A stretch of DNA of 64,000 bases from Bifidobacterium sp. WK041_4_12 (GTDB lineage: Bacteria > Actinomycetota > Actinomycetes > Actinomycetales > Bifidobacteriaceae): contig NZ_CP129674.1 of assembly GCF_041080795.1 (NCBI RefSeq), positions 2,294,001 to 2,358,000 on the forward strand, in the 5' to 3' direction. The position numbers and the translations under genes were made by a program. Below are positions 8,847 through 17,308 of the stretch, in pieces. How positions within the stretch are numbered: the stretch's first letter is position 1; each line of letters starts with the position of its first letter. The notes below the pieces were generated by a model. The model was given only the letters and a program-made list of their open reading frames with translations, did no database searches and was not told the origin of the DNA.

Positions 8847-10373
8847 TCATGCAACCGCCCACGCAGTTTCACGCAGTATCGCAGGTGTTACCTGATTAAT
8901 CGGAGTCGGGTTTGCAGCACAGCTACCCTCGCTGACCACAATCACTTCATCCGAGATGTCACAGATTTCGTCTTCCTCGCTGGAGACGACAATCACCGTG
9001 AGTCCCTGGTCATGGGCAAGCGATTTGGTGAGACGGTGTATCTCTGCCTTGACAGCAAGGTCAACACCTTTGGTTGGTTCATCGAGCAGCACGATCTGCG
9101 GTTCCTGCGCCAACACTCTGGCAAAAAGCACTTTCTGCTGATTACCACCAGAGAGACTGGCAACCGGCCCTGTTCTATTGCCTTTTACTCGTAGCTCGTC
9201 CATCAGTCCCGTAGCATATTTGTATGCCTTGGGCTTCTGAAGGAACCCCCACTGCCTGAAGCGACTGAGCACCGGAAGAATCACATTCGTGGGTGAATCC
9301 AGCCCTGGAACTATGCCATCGATTTTGCGTTCCTCACTGAGATATGCAATACCGTTGCGCTGAGCTACCTGTGGGCTGTTCCGTGTCACCTTCCGACCCT
9401 TGATAGTTATCGACCCTCCGCTGACGCGATCCAGTCCGGCAATGGCACGAAGAATTTCCGTACGTCCTGAACCAACGAGTCCATAGAGACCAAGTATGTG
9501 GCCAGCATGGGCATCGAGGTTGACATTGCCGAGTTTCGAGGATTTGAGACCACGAACGGTGACCGTAGCCTCTCCGGTCTTCGCAGGCGGAGCTTCCCGT
9601 TGGACAGGAGTATCTGCCAGAGCAGCGGCCTCATCGCCGGCGATTGCTCGAATCACGTCAGTGCGCGACACGTCCGCCACCGCCTGATTGATTCTCACCT
9701 CGCCATCGACCAGAGCCACGACTCGCGTTGCGACGGCATACAGCTCTTCGAGCTTGTGATCCACGAAGATAATGCCTAACCCGTCATCTGCGAGGGATCG
9801 CACCACTTCGAGGAAGCTATCGACCTGATCTCCTTCAAGACTGGTCGTAGGTTCGTCAAGCATGAGATACTTCGCGTTGCTTCTTGTGGCAATGGCAATC
9901 TCCAGGAGCTGGCGTGTTGCCACTGGGTAGTCGCCGACTCGACGGTCTGGATCCAGCTTAAGACCGAAGCGCTTGCCGACATCGCGAGCAATCTCACGCA
10001 TTTCATCACGCTTCAGCAGACCTGCCTTGGTGAGTTCGTCTCCGAGGAATACGTTTTGCGTAACCGTGAGATTTGGCAGCAATGACAGTTCCTGATACAC
10101 CGTGCCTATGCCGACTTCCAGCGCTTCTGCGGGCGAAGAGAATGAGTGCACGGTACCGTCGATGCTGATGGTGCCAGAATCAGGCCGGTCTGCACCGGCA
10201 ATCATCCTCATCAATGTAGACTTTCCTGCACCATTGTGGCCGACCAAGCCCACGACTTCACCTGGTTTGACCGTTACCGACACTCCTTTAAGAACCGCCA
10301 CACCTGAGTAGCGCTTCACAATGCCATCAACGCGCAAACCTTGAGCGGGTGCACCCTTTGTTGTATCTGACAT
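8847..10373 (-). CDS. Sugar ABC importer, double ATPase (RbsA/XylG type)
   Basis: A 508-residue cytoplasmic ATPase with two ABC domains, as in ribose/xylose importers. Domain 1 has Walker A GHNGAGKST (48-56) and Walker B YLMLDEPTTSL. Domain 2 has the usual degenerate Walker A GLVGSGRTEIL, signature LSGGNQQKV and Walker B IVLLDEPTKG. The first domain lacks a canonical LSGGQ (it reads YPVATRQ), as is normal for this family. The start ATG at 10373 overlaps the stop codon of the lipoprotein gene (TGATG), so the two are translationally coupled. It is the last gene of a permease-lipoprotein-ATPase operon. Substrate specificity cannot be read from the ATPase. Confidence 0.92.
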   Translation of the reverse strand: MSDTTKGAPAQGLRVDGIVKRYSGVAVLKGVSVTVKPGEVVGLVGHNGAGKSTLMRMIAGADRPDSGTISIDGTVHSFSSPAEALEVGIGTVYQELSLLPNLTVTQNVFLGDELTKAGLLKRDEMREIARDVGKRFGLKLDPDRRVGDYPVATRQLLEIAIATRSNAKYLMLDEPTTSLEGDQVDSFLEVVRSLADDGLGIIFVDHKLEELYAVATRVVALVDGEVRINQAVADVSRTDVIRAIAGDEAAALADTPVQREAPPAKTGEATVTVRGLKSSKLGNVNLDAHAGHILGLYGLVGSGRTEILRAIAGLDRVSGGSITIKGRKVTRNSPQVAQRNGIAYLSEERKIDGIVPGLDSPTNVILPVLSRFRQWGFLQKPKAYKYATGLMDELRVKGNRTGPVASLSGGNQQKVLFARVLAQEPQIVLLDEPTKGVDLAVKAEIHRLTKSLAHDQGLTVIVVSSEEDEICDISDEVIVVSEGSCAANPTPINQVTPAILRETAWAVA

Positions 10374-11371
10374 CAGCCAACCAAGCCTGCTGCTGGGGTT
10401 TCACCTGCTCGGAAGGCCTTGAGATCCTTCAGAATCGTTGCCTTAGGTGTTTTGCCATCGATGTACTCTACAATCTGCCCAATCACGTCAGCGCCGTCTT
10501 GTCCCGGTTGCTGGGCAACGCAGCCTACATAAGGACCGCTCAGCGGTTCTTCCGGTGCACAGAATCCATAGAGCTTAACCTTGCTGTTGCCTTGTAGAGC
10601 TTGCAAGGTTCCATAGACGGAGGGAGCTGTGTTGGCAAAGATCACGTTGATATCAGGGTGACCAGAGAGTAGCTCGGTGGCGGCTTTCAATGAGTCGTCC
10701 ATCTTTACGTTTCCATCAACCTCGTCGACAACCTTGGCATTGGGATCACTCGCTATAGCTTTCTTGAAGCCTTCGTCTCGCAGTCTCGGTGCTGTCTCGT
10801 CCGGCTCGTTTACGAATCCGATACGCAAATCGGCGTCCTTACCGAAATCTTCCAACACCATATCGGCAATCGTTTGCCCACCGGCAACGTTGTCCGCACC
10901 CAAGTACTGGGTCACAAATGCGTTCTGTGCCTTCAACGATTCTTCGTCAACCTTGGCGTTCACCGTGAATACGGGCACATTTACATCATTGGCTGCCTTC
11001 ACGATAGCGGCGGCAGGCTCGGATTTCACAGGGTTAAGAGCCAATGCGCAAGGCTTCTTTTGCAGCATTGCCTGAACTTGTGCGAGCTGCGCAGCATCGT
11101 CGTCATCGGCAATCTGCACTTCGATCTTGAAGCCAGCGTCCTTGCCAGCCTTTTCAAAACCTTGCTTCATTGACACATAAAATGGATTCGTGAGATTCGG
11201 CAACGCTACAGCCACGTATGGCGAATCAACTTCACAGGCTGCGGGACGAGCGGTTTTGTCGCCACCATTCGAAGTAGATCCCGTTCCCGTATCAAAACCG
11301 CTGCTGCATCCGCTAAGAAGAAGAGTGAGTGAGGCGAGTGCTGCCGCACCCATCAGTAGATGTCGTCGCAT
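10373..11371 (-). CDS. Sugar ABC importer, substrate-binding lipoprotein
   Basis: A 332-residue periplasmic-binding-protein type 1 lipoprotein. It has a signal peptide with lipobox LLSGC (about residues 18-22), a Ser/Gly/Asp linker, then the mature domain beginning VAVALPNLTNPFYVSMKQG, typical of RbsB-like binding proteins. It would capture the sugar outside the membrane and deliver it to the neighbouring permease. ATG 11371 is preceded by a weak AAAGAGAAAAGAG site. Two Cys residues late in the protein (GFCAPEE and YVGCV) could form a disulfide. The gene sits 33 bp after the permease gene and overlaps the ATPase gene. Confidence 0.9.
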   Translation of the reverse strand: MRRHLLMGAAALASLTLLLSGCSSGFDTGTGSTSNGGDKTARPAACEVDSPYVAVALPNLTNPFYVSMKQGFEKAGKDAGFKIEVQIADDDDAAQLAQVQAMLQKKPCALALNPVKSEPAAAIVKAANDVNVPVFTVNAKVDEESLKAQNAFVTQYLGADNVAGGQTIADMVLEDFGKDADLRIGFVNEPDETAPRLRDEGFKKAIASDPNAKVVDEVDGNVKMDDSLKAATELLSGHPDINVIFANTAPSVYGTLQALQGNSKVKLYGFCAPEEPLSGPYVGCVAQQPGQDGADVIGQIVEYIDGKTPKATILKDLKAFRAGETPAAGLVG

Positions 11372-11404
11372 GGTAAATTCTCTTTTCTCTTTAATATGAT
11401 GTGT

Positions 11405-12445
11405 TTATTGGGCTGTGGCTGGTGCTGTGGCCACGTTGTCTGGTGAAGCGGGAACGGCTGGCGCTGCATGCTTGTTATCCGTGCCGCCTCTCAGCCGCGC
11501 CAAAATCTCGCTGATGGAAATCTGACGTCGATACGTGTCGAGGATGACACCGACCAGAATGATCAGACCGATAACCAATGGCTGCCAGTAGCTGTCTACA
11601 CCGACAACGTTCATGCCATTGGACACCGTGGCAATCAGCACAGCTCCCAGAAGTGCTCCAGGAATACTGCCTATGCCACCGAACAGGCTCACGCCACCAA
11701 CCACCGCTGCGGCAATCGAGTAAAACAGCTCATTGCCTGACCCTGCGCTGGGGTAACCGACCATGAGACGGCTGGTGATGATCAGACCGCCCATCGCCGC
11801 GCAGATGCCGCTGATGACGTATACCATAACGGTGACACGATCTATGCGGATACCTGCAAGTCGACTGGTCTCAGCGTTCCCGCCAACGGAATAGATATGC
11901 ACGCCGGTTGCCGTGAGCTTGAGCAGAACGGTAAAGAATGTTGCTGCTATACCGGCCAACAGCACCGGCATTGGAATGCCCAGCAATGAGCTGCGTCCGA
12001 TTATCGCGAACATGGGGTCAGCAACATTCACGGAGCTGGCTCCAGTAAGAATCAGCGGGATACTTGCCGCGACACCGAACGTTGCAAACGTCACGATGAA
12101 CGGTGGCAGCTTGATGTAATGAATAATGAAACCGTTAAAGGCGCCAACTAAAGCGCCGACTGTGATGGCAGCCAACGCGCCAAGCCACCACGGTGCCCCG
12201 GCCTTGATTGTCAGGGCGGCTATCATTCCGGTCAATGCCACAGTCGAACCAGTTGACAAATCTATGCCGCCGGTAAGCAGCACAAAAGTCTGGCCGAGTG
12301 CAAGGAACGCAATCACCGCGCCGTTGAGCAGCAATAATTGTGCGTTCTCAAGTGTTCGAAAAGTGGGGGACATTACGCTTAATATGACAGCGACCAGAAC
12401 GACCACCGCCGCGATACCCATCTCCTCGGGGATACGTCGTCGCAT
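11405..12445 (-). CDS. Sugar ABC importer, permease (RbsC type)
   Basis: A 346-residue integral membrane protein of the ribose/xylose permease family, with about ten hydrophobic segments. FVLLTGGIDLSTGSTVALTG (near 54-73) is the conserved motif of this family. A strong AAGGAGG precedes ATG 12445. It is the first gene of the importer operon, an unusual order, since the ATPase or binding protein often comes first. The C-terminal tail (HAAPAVPASPDNVATAPATAQ region) is rich in Ala and Pro. Together with the downstream binding protein and ATPase it forms a complete importer. Confidence 0.9.
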   Translation of the reverse strand: MRRRIPEEMGIAAVVVLVAVILSVMSPTFRTLENAQLLLLNGAVIAFLALGQTFVLLTGGIDLSTGSTVALTGMIAALTIKAGAPWWLGALAAITVGALVGAFNGFIIHYIKLPPFIVTFATFGVAASIPLILTGASSVNVADPMFAIIGRSSLLGIPMPVLLAGIAATFFTVLLKLTATGVHIYSVGGNAETSRLAGIRIDRVTVMVYVISGICAAMGGLIITSRLMVGYPSAGSGNELFYSIAAAVVGGVSLFGGIGSIPGALLGAVLIATVSNGMNVVGVDSYWQPLVIGLIILVGVILDTYRRQISISEILARLRGGTDNKHAAPAVPASPDNVATAPATAQ

Positions 12446-12477
12446 TCCTGCCTCCTTGCAGTAGACAAACGATTGCG

Positions 12478-12520
12478 AGCGCTTATGCGCTTCACACCGT
12501 GTGGAAATCTCCTACGGAGA
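12478..12520 (-). promoter_or_regulatory. Cluster of three palindromes upstream of the sugar ABC operon
   Basis: Within 43 bp, upstream of the permease start, lie AGCGCTTATGCGCT (12478-12491, a LacI-family-like dyad), CACACCGTGTG (12493-12503) and TCTCCTACGGAGA (12508-12520). Farther up, TATAAT-like sequence and a repeated AAAGCGT (minus strand) near 12530-12560 may be the promoter. One or more of these is likely an operator for sugar control; none of the regulators in the window can be assigned to it. The remainder of 12446-12730 shows no gene. Confidence 0.5.
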
Positions 12521-12730
12521 CCTCATAATTTTCACACGCTTTATAATTGTACGCTTTGTATGTTTTTCTGCCTAGTTGGAGAGTTGCTTGCAGCACATGA
12601 GCGTCGGCGGTAACAAATGAGCAAAATTTGCGTTCGTTTTTAACAGATGGTCAATCCACTGACAATATTCTCAAAACACCCGTCTGTGCCTGAGTTCTGA
12701 AGCGATGGTGACAGCGAAGATGCCGAACCG

Positions 12731-13462
12731 TCATATGGAGGACTGCAGCACGTATGACATTCCGACACCGCCCATAGCACCGATCAGCGGTCCGACGACA
12801 GGCACCCAGGCATACTTCCACCCTGCCGTGGGGTACCCTCGCGTGCGAAACAGCAGCGAATAGATGATGCGCGGCCCGAGATCACGCACCGGATTCAATG
12901 CTGCACCCGTCTGGCCGCCTGCAGCAAGGCACAGCATGAATACGATAAGGGCAACACCGAGATAGCCGAGTCCAGAATTGCCGAAGTTGAATACACCGCC
13001 TGCCACATACGAACGCGGCGAATCAAGAATCCAAGCAACCAGCACAGTCGTGCAAAGCGCCTCAATAACGACAGCCTGCACATACGACACACGCGAAACC
13101 GTGGCGAACCAGCCCACGAGATCCTTCTGCTCGCGGCGTTCACGGAGTTCAGTCCAAAACACCATCGCTGCAAATGCAGCGCCCGCGCAGGCTCCGAAAA
13201 ATTGGCCACATAGATAGAACGGCACCTGCTTCCATACAATTCCGCCGGTCAGCACCTGAGCCAAGGTAATTGCTGGGTTGAGATGGGCACCACTGTGATC
13301 CCCTATGCTGGCACCGGCAAACACGGCGCAGGCCCAGCCGAGCGCCCCCACCGCCTGGTCTGCCTTCCTGAGAGCTACTGCGATGGAAACCATGACCCCA
13401 GTAAAAATCATGACCATCGTCCCCAAGAATTCTGACATGACGATACTGCTAGCGCTGATCAT
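12731..13462 (-). CDS. glpF: Glycerol/polyol channel of the MIP (aquaporin) family
   Basis: A 243-residue membrane channel with six hydrophobic helices and two pore half-helices. The first signature is intact (HLNPAIT, near 61). The second reads NPVRDLGPR instead of NPARDxGPR; the Asp after NPxR marks the glycerol-conducting (GlpF) branch. The Ala-to-Val change in the second NPA box could alter selectivity. ATG 13462 is preceded by GAGGAG. It sits upstream of the sugar ABC operon on the same strand but with a 285-bp gap, so it is probably a separate unit. Polyol entry would fit the ketose island beside it, but this is inference. Confidence 0.88.
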   Translation of the reverse strand: MISASSIVMSEFLGTMVMIFTGVMVSIAVALRKADQAVGALGWACAVFAGASIGDHSGAHLNPAITLAQVLTGGIVWKQVPFYLCGQFFGACAGAAFAAMVFWTELRERREQKDLVGWFATVSRVSYVQAVVIEALCTTVLVAWILDSPRSYVAGGVFNFGNSGLGYLGVALIVFMLCLAAGGQTGAALNPVRDLGPRIIYSLLFRTRGYPTAGWKYAWVPVVGPLIGAMGGVGMSYVLQSSI

Positions 13463-13753
13463 GCAATGTCTCCTCTACACCATTGGCAAACCCATGCACG
13501 CGACGAACCCGACCTAGCGATCTCACTCGTTGTCGCAGAAACTTGCGGCTACGATGCATCGCATGGGAACATGCATCGATTATCGTGCCGCGACATTGCT
13601 TCACCCTGCAAGGCTTGTGCAACGAAGCAGTCATACCCGCCACCATGTCCAAGATACCGCGTTCGACACCGCAACCCCAATTCATAACCCCTCATACCAG
13701 TCGTACCAGCCCTGGCATCGCTGGGGGCACTGCCGCAGTGCGGTCAGTGTCAA

Positions 13754-14383
13754 TCAGCCATACCGCACGATTCGGCACAGCGGAATGTGAGCTGGACTCC
13801 GAAATCTCTGGTCAGCGTCATGACTACTGTCTATTGACCTATTGACCTGTTGACCTATTGGCATCACACTTGGTACGTCATCTCTTGCTGCAGCCTGATG
13901 ACCACCAAGCTGCGTAAGCTGTCGGATATCTTCGCATCGCTCCAATTCACTGCGATACTGTTCCTTGATATCCGCAGCTACATGGCCGGTTTGCGGATCC
14001 ATATGGATTGACTCCGTACCAGCTTCGATAGAGGTTTTGTAATACCATTTCTTGTATCTGAGAAAATCCAGCTGCCCCTGAAGCTCGGCAATGCGCCCTT
14101 CAAGAGCACGTTCCTCCCCGTCGAGATAGTCGTAGCGTTCATGCAGCGTGGCGTCGCCCTGCATGCAGAGACGAACAAAATGACCAATATCCTTGATCGG
14201 CACACCGCTTTTCTTCAGACAGCAAATGGCTTCGATAAAATTCAGATCGTCCTGCTGGAACACTCTTCTTCCGGCTGAATCACGGTGAACAAAGGGAAGC
14301 AAGCCCTTGCGGTCATAGAAACGTATCGCAGAGGTGCTCAGACCCATGATCTGCGCAACCTCACCGATTGAATATCCTGTCAT
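13754..14383 (-). CDS. MerR-family transcriptional regulator
   Basis: A 209-residue regulator. YSIGEVAQIMGLSTSAIRFY at the N-terminus is the MerR helix-turn-helix, RKGLLPFVHRDSAGRRVF the wing, followed by a coiled dimerisation helix. I place the start at ATG 14383 because AAAGGG is spaced 8 nt before it; an ATG 15 nt upstream has no such site. Residues beyond about 125 are not conserved in the family, and the reading frame there passes through a run of four 8-nt repeats. It is divergent from the SDR gene, whose promoter has the long spacer typical of MerR control, so it probably regulates that gene. Confidence 0.85.
   Translation of the reverse strand: MTGYSIGEVAQIMGLSTSAIRFYDRKGLLPFVHRDSAGRRVFQQDDLNFIEAICCLKKSGVPIKDIGHFVRLCMQGDATLHERYDYLDGEERALEGRIAELQGQLDFLRYKKWYYKTSIEAGTESIHMDPQTGHVAADIKEQYRSELERCEDIRQLTQLGGHQAAARDDVPSVMPIGQQVNRSIDSSHDADQRFRSPAHIPLCRIVRYG
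13831..13862 (-). repeat. Four tandem octamers inside the 3' part of the merR gene
   Basis: CTATTGAC, CTATTGAC, CTGTTGAC and CTATTGGC follow each other on the plus strand. They lie in coding sequence, and eight is not a multiple of three, so gain or loss of one unit would shift the frame and replace the C-terminal tail of the regulator. Confidence 0.75.
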
Positions 14384-14435
14384 GGAATACCCTTTCATCT
14401 ATCACTCCACAGCGCCATATGCACCACAGCATCAT

Positions 14436-14466
14436 TTGACTTTAACCTTAGTATAAGTCGTAGCGT
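14436..14466 (+). promoter_or_regulatory. MerR-type promoter of the SDR gene
   Basis: TTGACT (-35, 14436-14441) and TAGCGT (-10, 14461-14466) are separated by 19 bp, the over-long spacer on which MerR activators act. GACTT (14438-14442) and AAGTC (14455-14459) form a dyad within the spacer. The SDR start codon follows 25 bp downstream. Confidence 0.6.
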
Positions 14467-14491
14467 TTTCTGTGAAAGGTAGGTACACACT

Positions 14492-15334
14492 ATGACACAG
14501 CAAACTTGGTTCGTCACCGGCACTTCAACCGGTTTCGGAAAATCATTGGCCACTCTGCTCGCAACGAAGGATGACGTGAATCTGGTCGCTACGGCCAGAA
14601 AAACTGAGCAATTGGATTATCTCGACCAGTACGATCACGGCCAGATTCTTCGTCTCAAACTTGATGTCACCAATCCTGACGAGATCGCGGCATCAGTGAA
14701 GGCAGCGCAAGAACGATTCGAGGGCATCGACGTTCTGGTAAATAACGCAGGTCTGGGATATTTCGGCACCTTCGAGGAAAGTGACGAGAAGACGGTACGT
14801 TACATGTTCGATGTCAATGTCTGGGGTCTGGTTGACATGACGCGAGCAGTGCTGCCACTCATGAGAGCGAAGCGTTCGGGCATCATCGTGAACTTCTCTT
14901 CAGTCGGCGGATTGTGCTCATTCCCGACACTGTCCTTCTATCACGGCACCAAGTATGCCGTGGAGGGGCTGAGCGAATCGTTAAGCCAAGAGGTCAGCGC
15001 CAGCGGCATCAAGGTACTCATCGTGGAGCCAAGCGGATTCAGAACAGACTGGGCAGGGCGCTCCTCCGCCAAGAAGGAACCGGAAATCGAAGATTACAAG
15101 CAATTTGCTGATTTCATTCAGAGCAATGCCACAGGAGCTCACCATGAGGCCGGTGACCCCGATAAGGCTGCCGAGATTATCTATGACCAGGTTGCGCATC
15201 ACACTGAGTCTCTGCCCTTGAGACTGCCTCTCGGTAAGTTTGCAAACGACGCTGCAACGAAAAAGTTCAAGGACAACTTGGAGTTGTTCGGACAACTCAA
15301 GGATCTCTCCGAATCGGCGGATCAGCCGGAGTAA
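14492..15334 (+). CDS. Short-chain dehydrogenase/reductase
   Basis: A 280-residue classical SDR oxidoreductase. WFVTGTSTGFGKSL (6-19) is the TGxxxGxG cofactor loop, NNAG (near 86) and the catalytic Ser and YHGTK (near 150; a YxxxK) are present, followed by PSGFRTDW. ATARK after beta-2 suggests NADP(H). Ribosome site GAAAGG precedes ATG 14492. It resembles SDRs that are MerR-induced in actinobacteria. The substrate is unknown. It is divergently transcribed from the merR gene and closed by a perfect hairpin shared with the acetyltransferase. Confidence 0.87.
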   Translation: MTQQTWFVTGTSTGFGKSLATLLATKDDVNLVATARKTEQLDYLDQYDHGQILRLKLDVTNPDEIAASVKAAQERFEGIDVLVNNAGLGYFGTFEESDEKTVRYMFDVNVWGLVDMTRAVLPLMRAKRSGIIVNFSSVGGLCSFPTLSFYHGTKYAVEGLSESLSQEVSASGIKVLIVEPSGFRTDWAGRSSAKKEPEIEDYKQFADFIQSNATGAHHEAGDPDKAAEIIYDQVAHHTESLPLRLPLGKFANDAATKKFKDNLELFGQLKDLSESADQPE

Positions 15335-15374
15335 GGACCGCACAACAGCAATAAGCCGCACGAGATAAGCAATA

Positions 15375-15422
15375 ATGCCTGCCGGTCAGACCATCAGTTC
15401 ATGAGGTCTGACCGGCAGGCAT
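15375..15422. terminator. Bidirectional terminator, 18-bp perfect stem
   Basis: Arms 15375-15392 and 15405-15422 are perfect complements around a 12-nt loop. The stem is GC-rich (TGCCGGTCAGACC core) and lies between the convergent SDR and acetyltransferase genes. Confidence 0.8.
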
Positions 15423-15470
15423 GTGCTATATGGGCTCAGTACGCAGCGCTGCCTCACCACTGCCCCGCAG

Positions 15471-15510
15471 CTCTACTGCTCTACTGCTTTACTACTTCAC
15501 AGCTTCACAG
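15471..15510. repeat. Five tandem octamers at the 3' end of the acetyltransferase gene
   Basis: CTCTACTG twice, CTTTACTA once and CTTCACAG twice run in series and include the stop codon of the minus-strand acetyltransferase. The 19-mer made by the first two units also occurs after adhE (30404-30422). Confidence 0.75.
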
Positions 15511-16059
15511 CGATTTGATAACCCGCGCCGGAACCCCCGCAACGATGCAGTCGCTTGGAACATCCTTGGTTACCACCGCACCTGCGGCAATAATCACGTT
15601 ATCGCCTACATGCACGCCGGGAAGCACCGTGGCGCTACCGCCAATCCATACATCGTTGCCTATGCTGACAGGCACGGCCTTGGCGAGGTATTCCCTTCTT
15701 TTCTTGGCGTCCAAGGGGTGAGTAACTGTGAAAATATTGACGTTCGGGCCGATCATCACATGATCGCCTATGCGCACTTCAGCTATGTCAAGAACGGTGA
15801 GATTGTAGTTGCTCAAGAAATTGTCGCCCACATGAATGTTCTTGCCATAATCACAGTTGAACGGTGCCTGGACGGAAACGTTCTCCCCAGAGGAACCGAG
15901 TATCTCACGTATTTTCATTTCCTGCTTATCAGCTTCAGCGGCAGATATGGAGTTAAATTCCTGACAGAGACGAGCAGCACGAGCCTTGCGTGCAGCAACC
16001 TCGGGGTCGAGGAAGTAATACCAATCGCCATGCTTCAACTTTTCTAATTCACTTACCAA
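15505..16059 (-). CDS. Sugar O-acetyltransferase (maltose/galactoside acetyltransferase type)
   Basis: A 184-residue left-handed beta-helix acetyltransferase of the Maa/LacA/NodL group. The N-terminal mac domain (LKHGDWYYFLDPEVAARKARA) is followed by hexapeptide repeats, the catalytic histidine motif FTVTHPLDAKKR (near 110), and the acetyl-CoA end VVTKDVPSDCIVAGVPARVI. It acetylates free sugars, perhaps to detoxify non-metabolised sugar. The start is a TTG at 16059, chosen because GGAGG lies 8 nt before it and no ATG or GTG fits. It is divergent from an AraC-type regulator. Confidence 0.88.
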   Translation of the reverse strand: MVSELEKLKHGDWYYFLDPEVAARKARAARLCQEFNSISAAEADKQEMKIREILGSSGENVSVQAPFNCDYGKNIHVGDNFLSNYNLTVLDIAEVRIGDHVMIGPNVNIFTVTHPLDAKKRREYLAKAVPVSIGNDVWIGGSATVLPGVHVGDNVIIAAGAVVTKDVPSDCIVAGVPARVIKSL

Positions 16060-16365
16060 TCAACACACCTCCACTTTGAGCAAAGCACTTATACCAAGGA
16101 TGAAGTCAAGCTCTTCATACGATGCAGCCAATTTGTCGTCCATGCGAGCGCTCCTTACAACTCCGCATAGCCACCCCCAGTGCAATGGCTGCTGACATTG
16201 GCTGCACTGTTCATCGTAACGCAATCACATATCCAGCAGTCAACGATGGGTCGGGCATGCAGCATCCCAACGCAGACTGTTGTAGGCCCAATGCGTATGG
16301 GCGTGTCCCGTGGTGTGCATAGGCTTTGTGTATCTTGATGAAACAGCCGCGCGGGGGAGGATGTT
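16060..16365. other. Divergent intergenic region between acetyltransferase and AraC genes
   Basis: About 300 bp without a gene. CAGTGCA at 16178-16184 and TGCACTG about 18 nt later can form a stem. Several imperfect repeats (CCCAACGCAG, CCCAATGCG) lie at 16264-16298 and could be regulator sites. No consensus promoter stands out. Confidence 0.35.
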
Positions 16366-17265
16366 TTGGAGCATTCGCTGTTCTTTGGTGTTAAGGACAA
16401 CCATGCGATGGATCAGTTGGCATTTTCGTACTGTGGCATCTCGCAAACCGAAGCAGGACATGCCTACGGACCTTCACTGAACAGCGCTTGGGTGTTCCAC
16501 GTCGTTCTCAGAGGCCAAGGTAAAGTTTCAACCGAAGATTTTACTTACAAACTCGGGGCGGGCGATGGTTTTTTGGTGCGTCCACAATCCTCGACACGGT
16601 ATTCATCATCGGCTTCCGACCCTTGGGGATACCTATGGTTCGGCGTTCAAGGCGATTTGGTCGGCAAATACCTCAATGTCATCGGCATGCGCTCCGAACA
16701 GACAGTATTTACGGTAAAGAACGTCTATCCTTTTCTTTCGATATTGTCACGTTGCTTGAAATACACGTCGGGAAGCATCAGCGATGAGCTGGAACTCAAT
16801 GCGCTTTCGTTGAGTTTCCTGTCGTCATTCGCTCGCGAGCTGAGTACCACAGAGCACGAGCCCATTGCCACCGCGCATAACGAACTCGTGCGTGAAGCGG
16901 TGCATGTGATCATCCATGAGTGGCGTCCTGGCATCACGGCAGCGTGGGTGGCGAATCGCGTGAATGTGGATCGCAGCCATCTTTCCCGTGTATTCCACCG
17001 CGATACCGGCATGACCATCAAAGCGTACATCGAGCATATCCGTCTCTCACGCGCCCATGATCTGTTGGGCATGACGGAAATGAGCGTGGCCGATGTCGCA
17101 CAGGAATGCGGCTATGCAAGCGTTGAAGCACTCACGAGGAATTTTCATGAATCTCAGGGCTTCTCACCGAGCGAATTCCGTAAGGCCAATACGGGCGTTC
17201 TCAATAATCTCGGCGTTGGCATCGATTTTTTGTCGGCTGCATTCTCACTCCCCCCATCGCACTGA
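16366..17265 (+). CDS. AraC-family transcriptional regulator
   Basis: A 299-residue regulator with an N-terminal cupin-like sugar-sensing domain (WVFHVVLRGQGKV, GDGFLVRPQ near 74) and a C-terminal AraC domain with two helix-turn-helix motifs (TAAWVANRVNVDRSHLSRVF, then VADVAQECGYASVEALTRNF). The start is TTG 16366, preceded by GGGGGAGG; no ATG fits the frame there. It resembles RafR/MsmR-like controllers of alpha-galactoside use, so it may act on the alpha-galactosidase region nearby or on the divergent acetyltransferase. Its paralogue at 22.1-23.0 kb shares the TSGS(I/V)(S/T)DELELNA stretch, suggesting an old duplication. Confidence 0.88.
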   Translation: MEHSLFFGVKDNHAMDQLAFSYCGISQTEAGHAYGPSLNSAWVFHVVLRGQGKVSTEDFTYKLGAGDGFLVRPQSSTRYSSSASDPWGYLWFGVQGDLVGKYLNVIGMRSEQTVFTVKNVYPFLSILSRCLKYTSGSISDELELNALSLSFLSSFARELSTTEHEPIATAHNELVREAVHVIIHEWRPGITAAWVANRVNVDRSHLSRVFHRDTGMTIKAYIEHIRLSRAHDLLGMTEMSVADVAQECGYASVEALTRNFHESQGFSPSEFRKANTGVLNNLGVGIDFLSAAFSLPPSH

Positions 17266-17308
17266 TTCGATAGGGTGCTGCACACTATTCGCCACCTACT
17301 GCTTGCCG

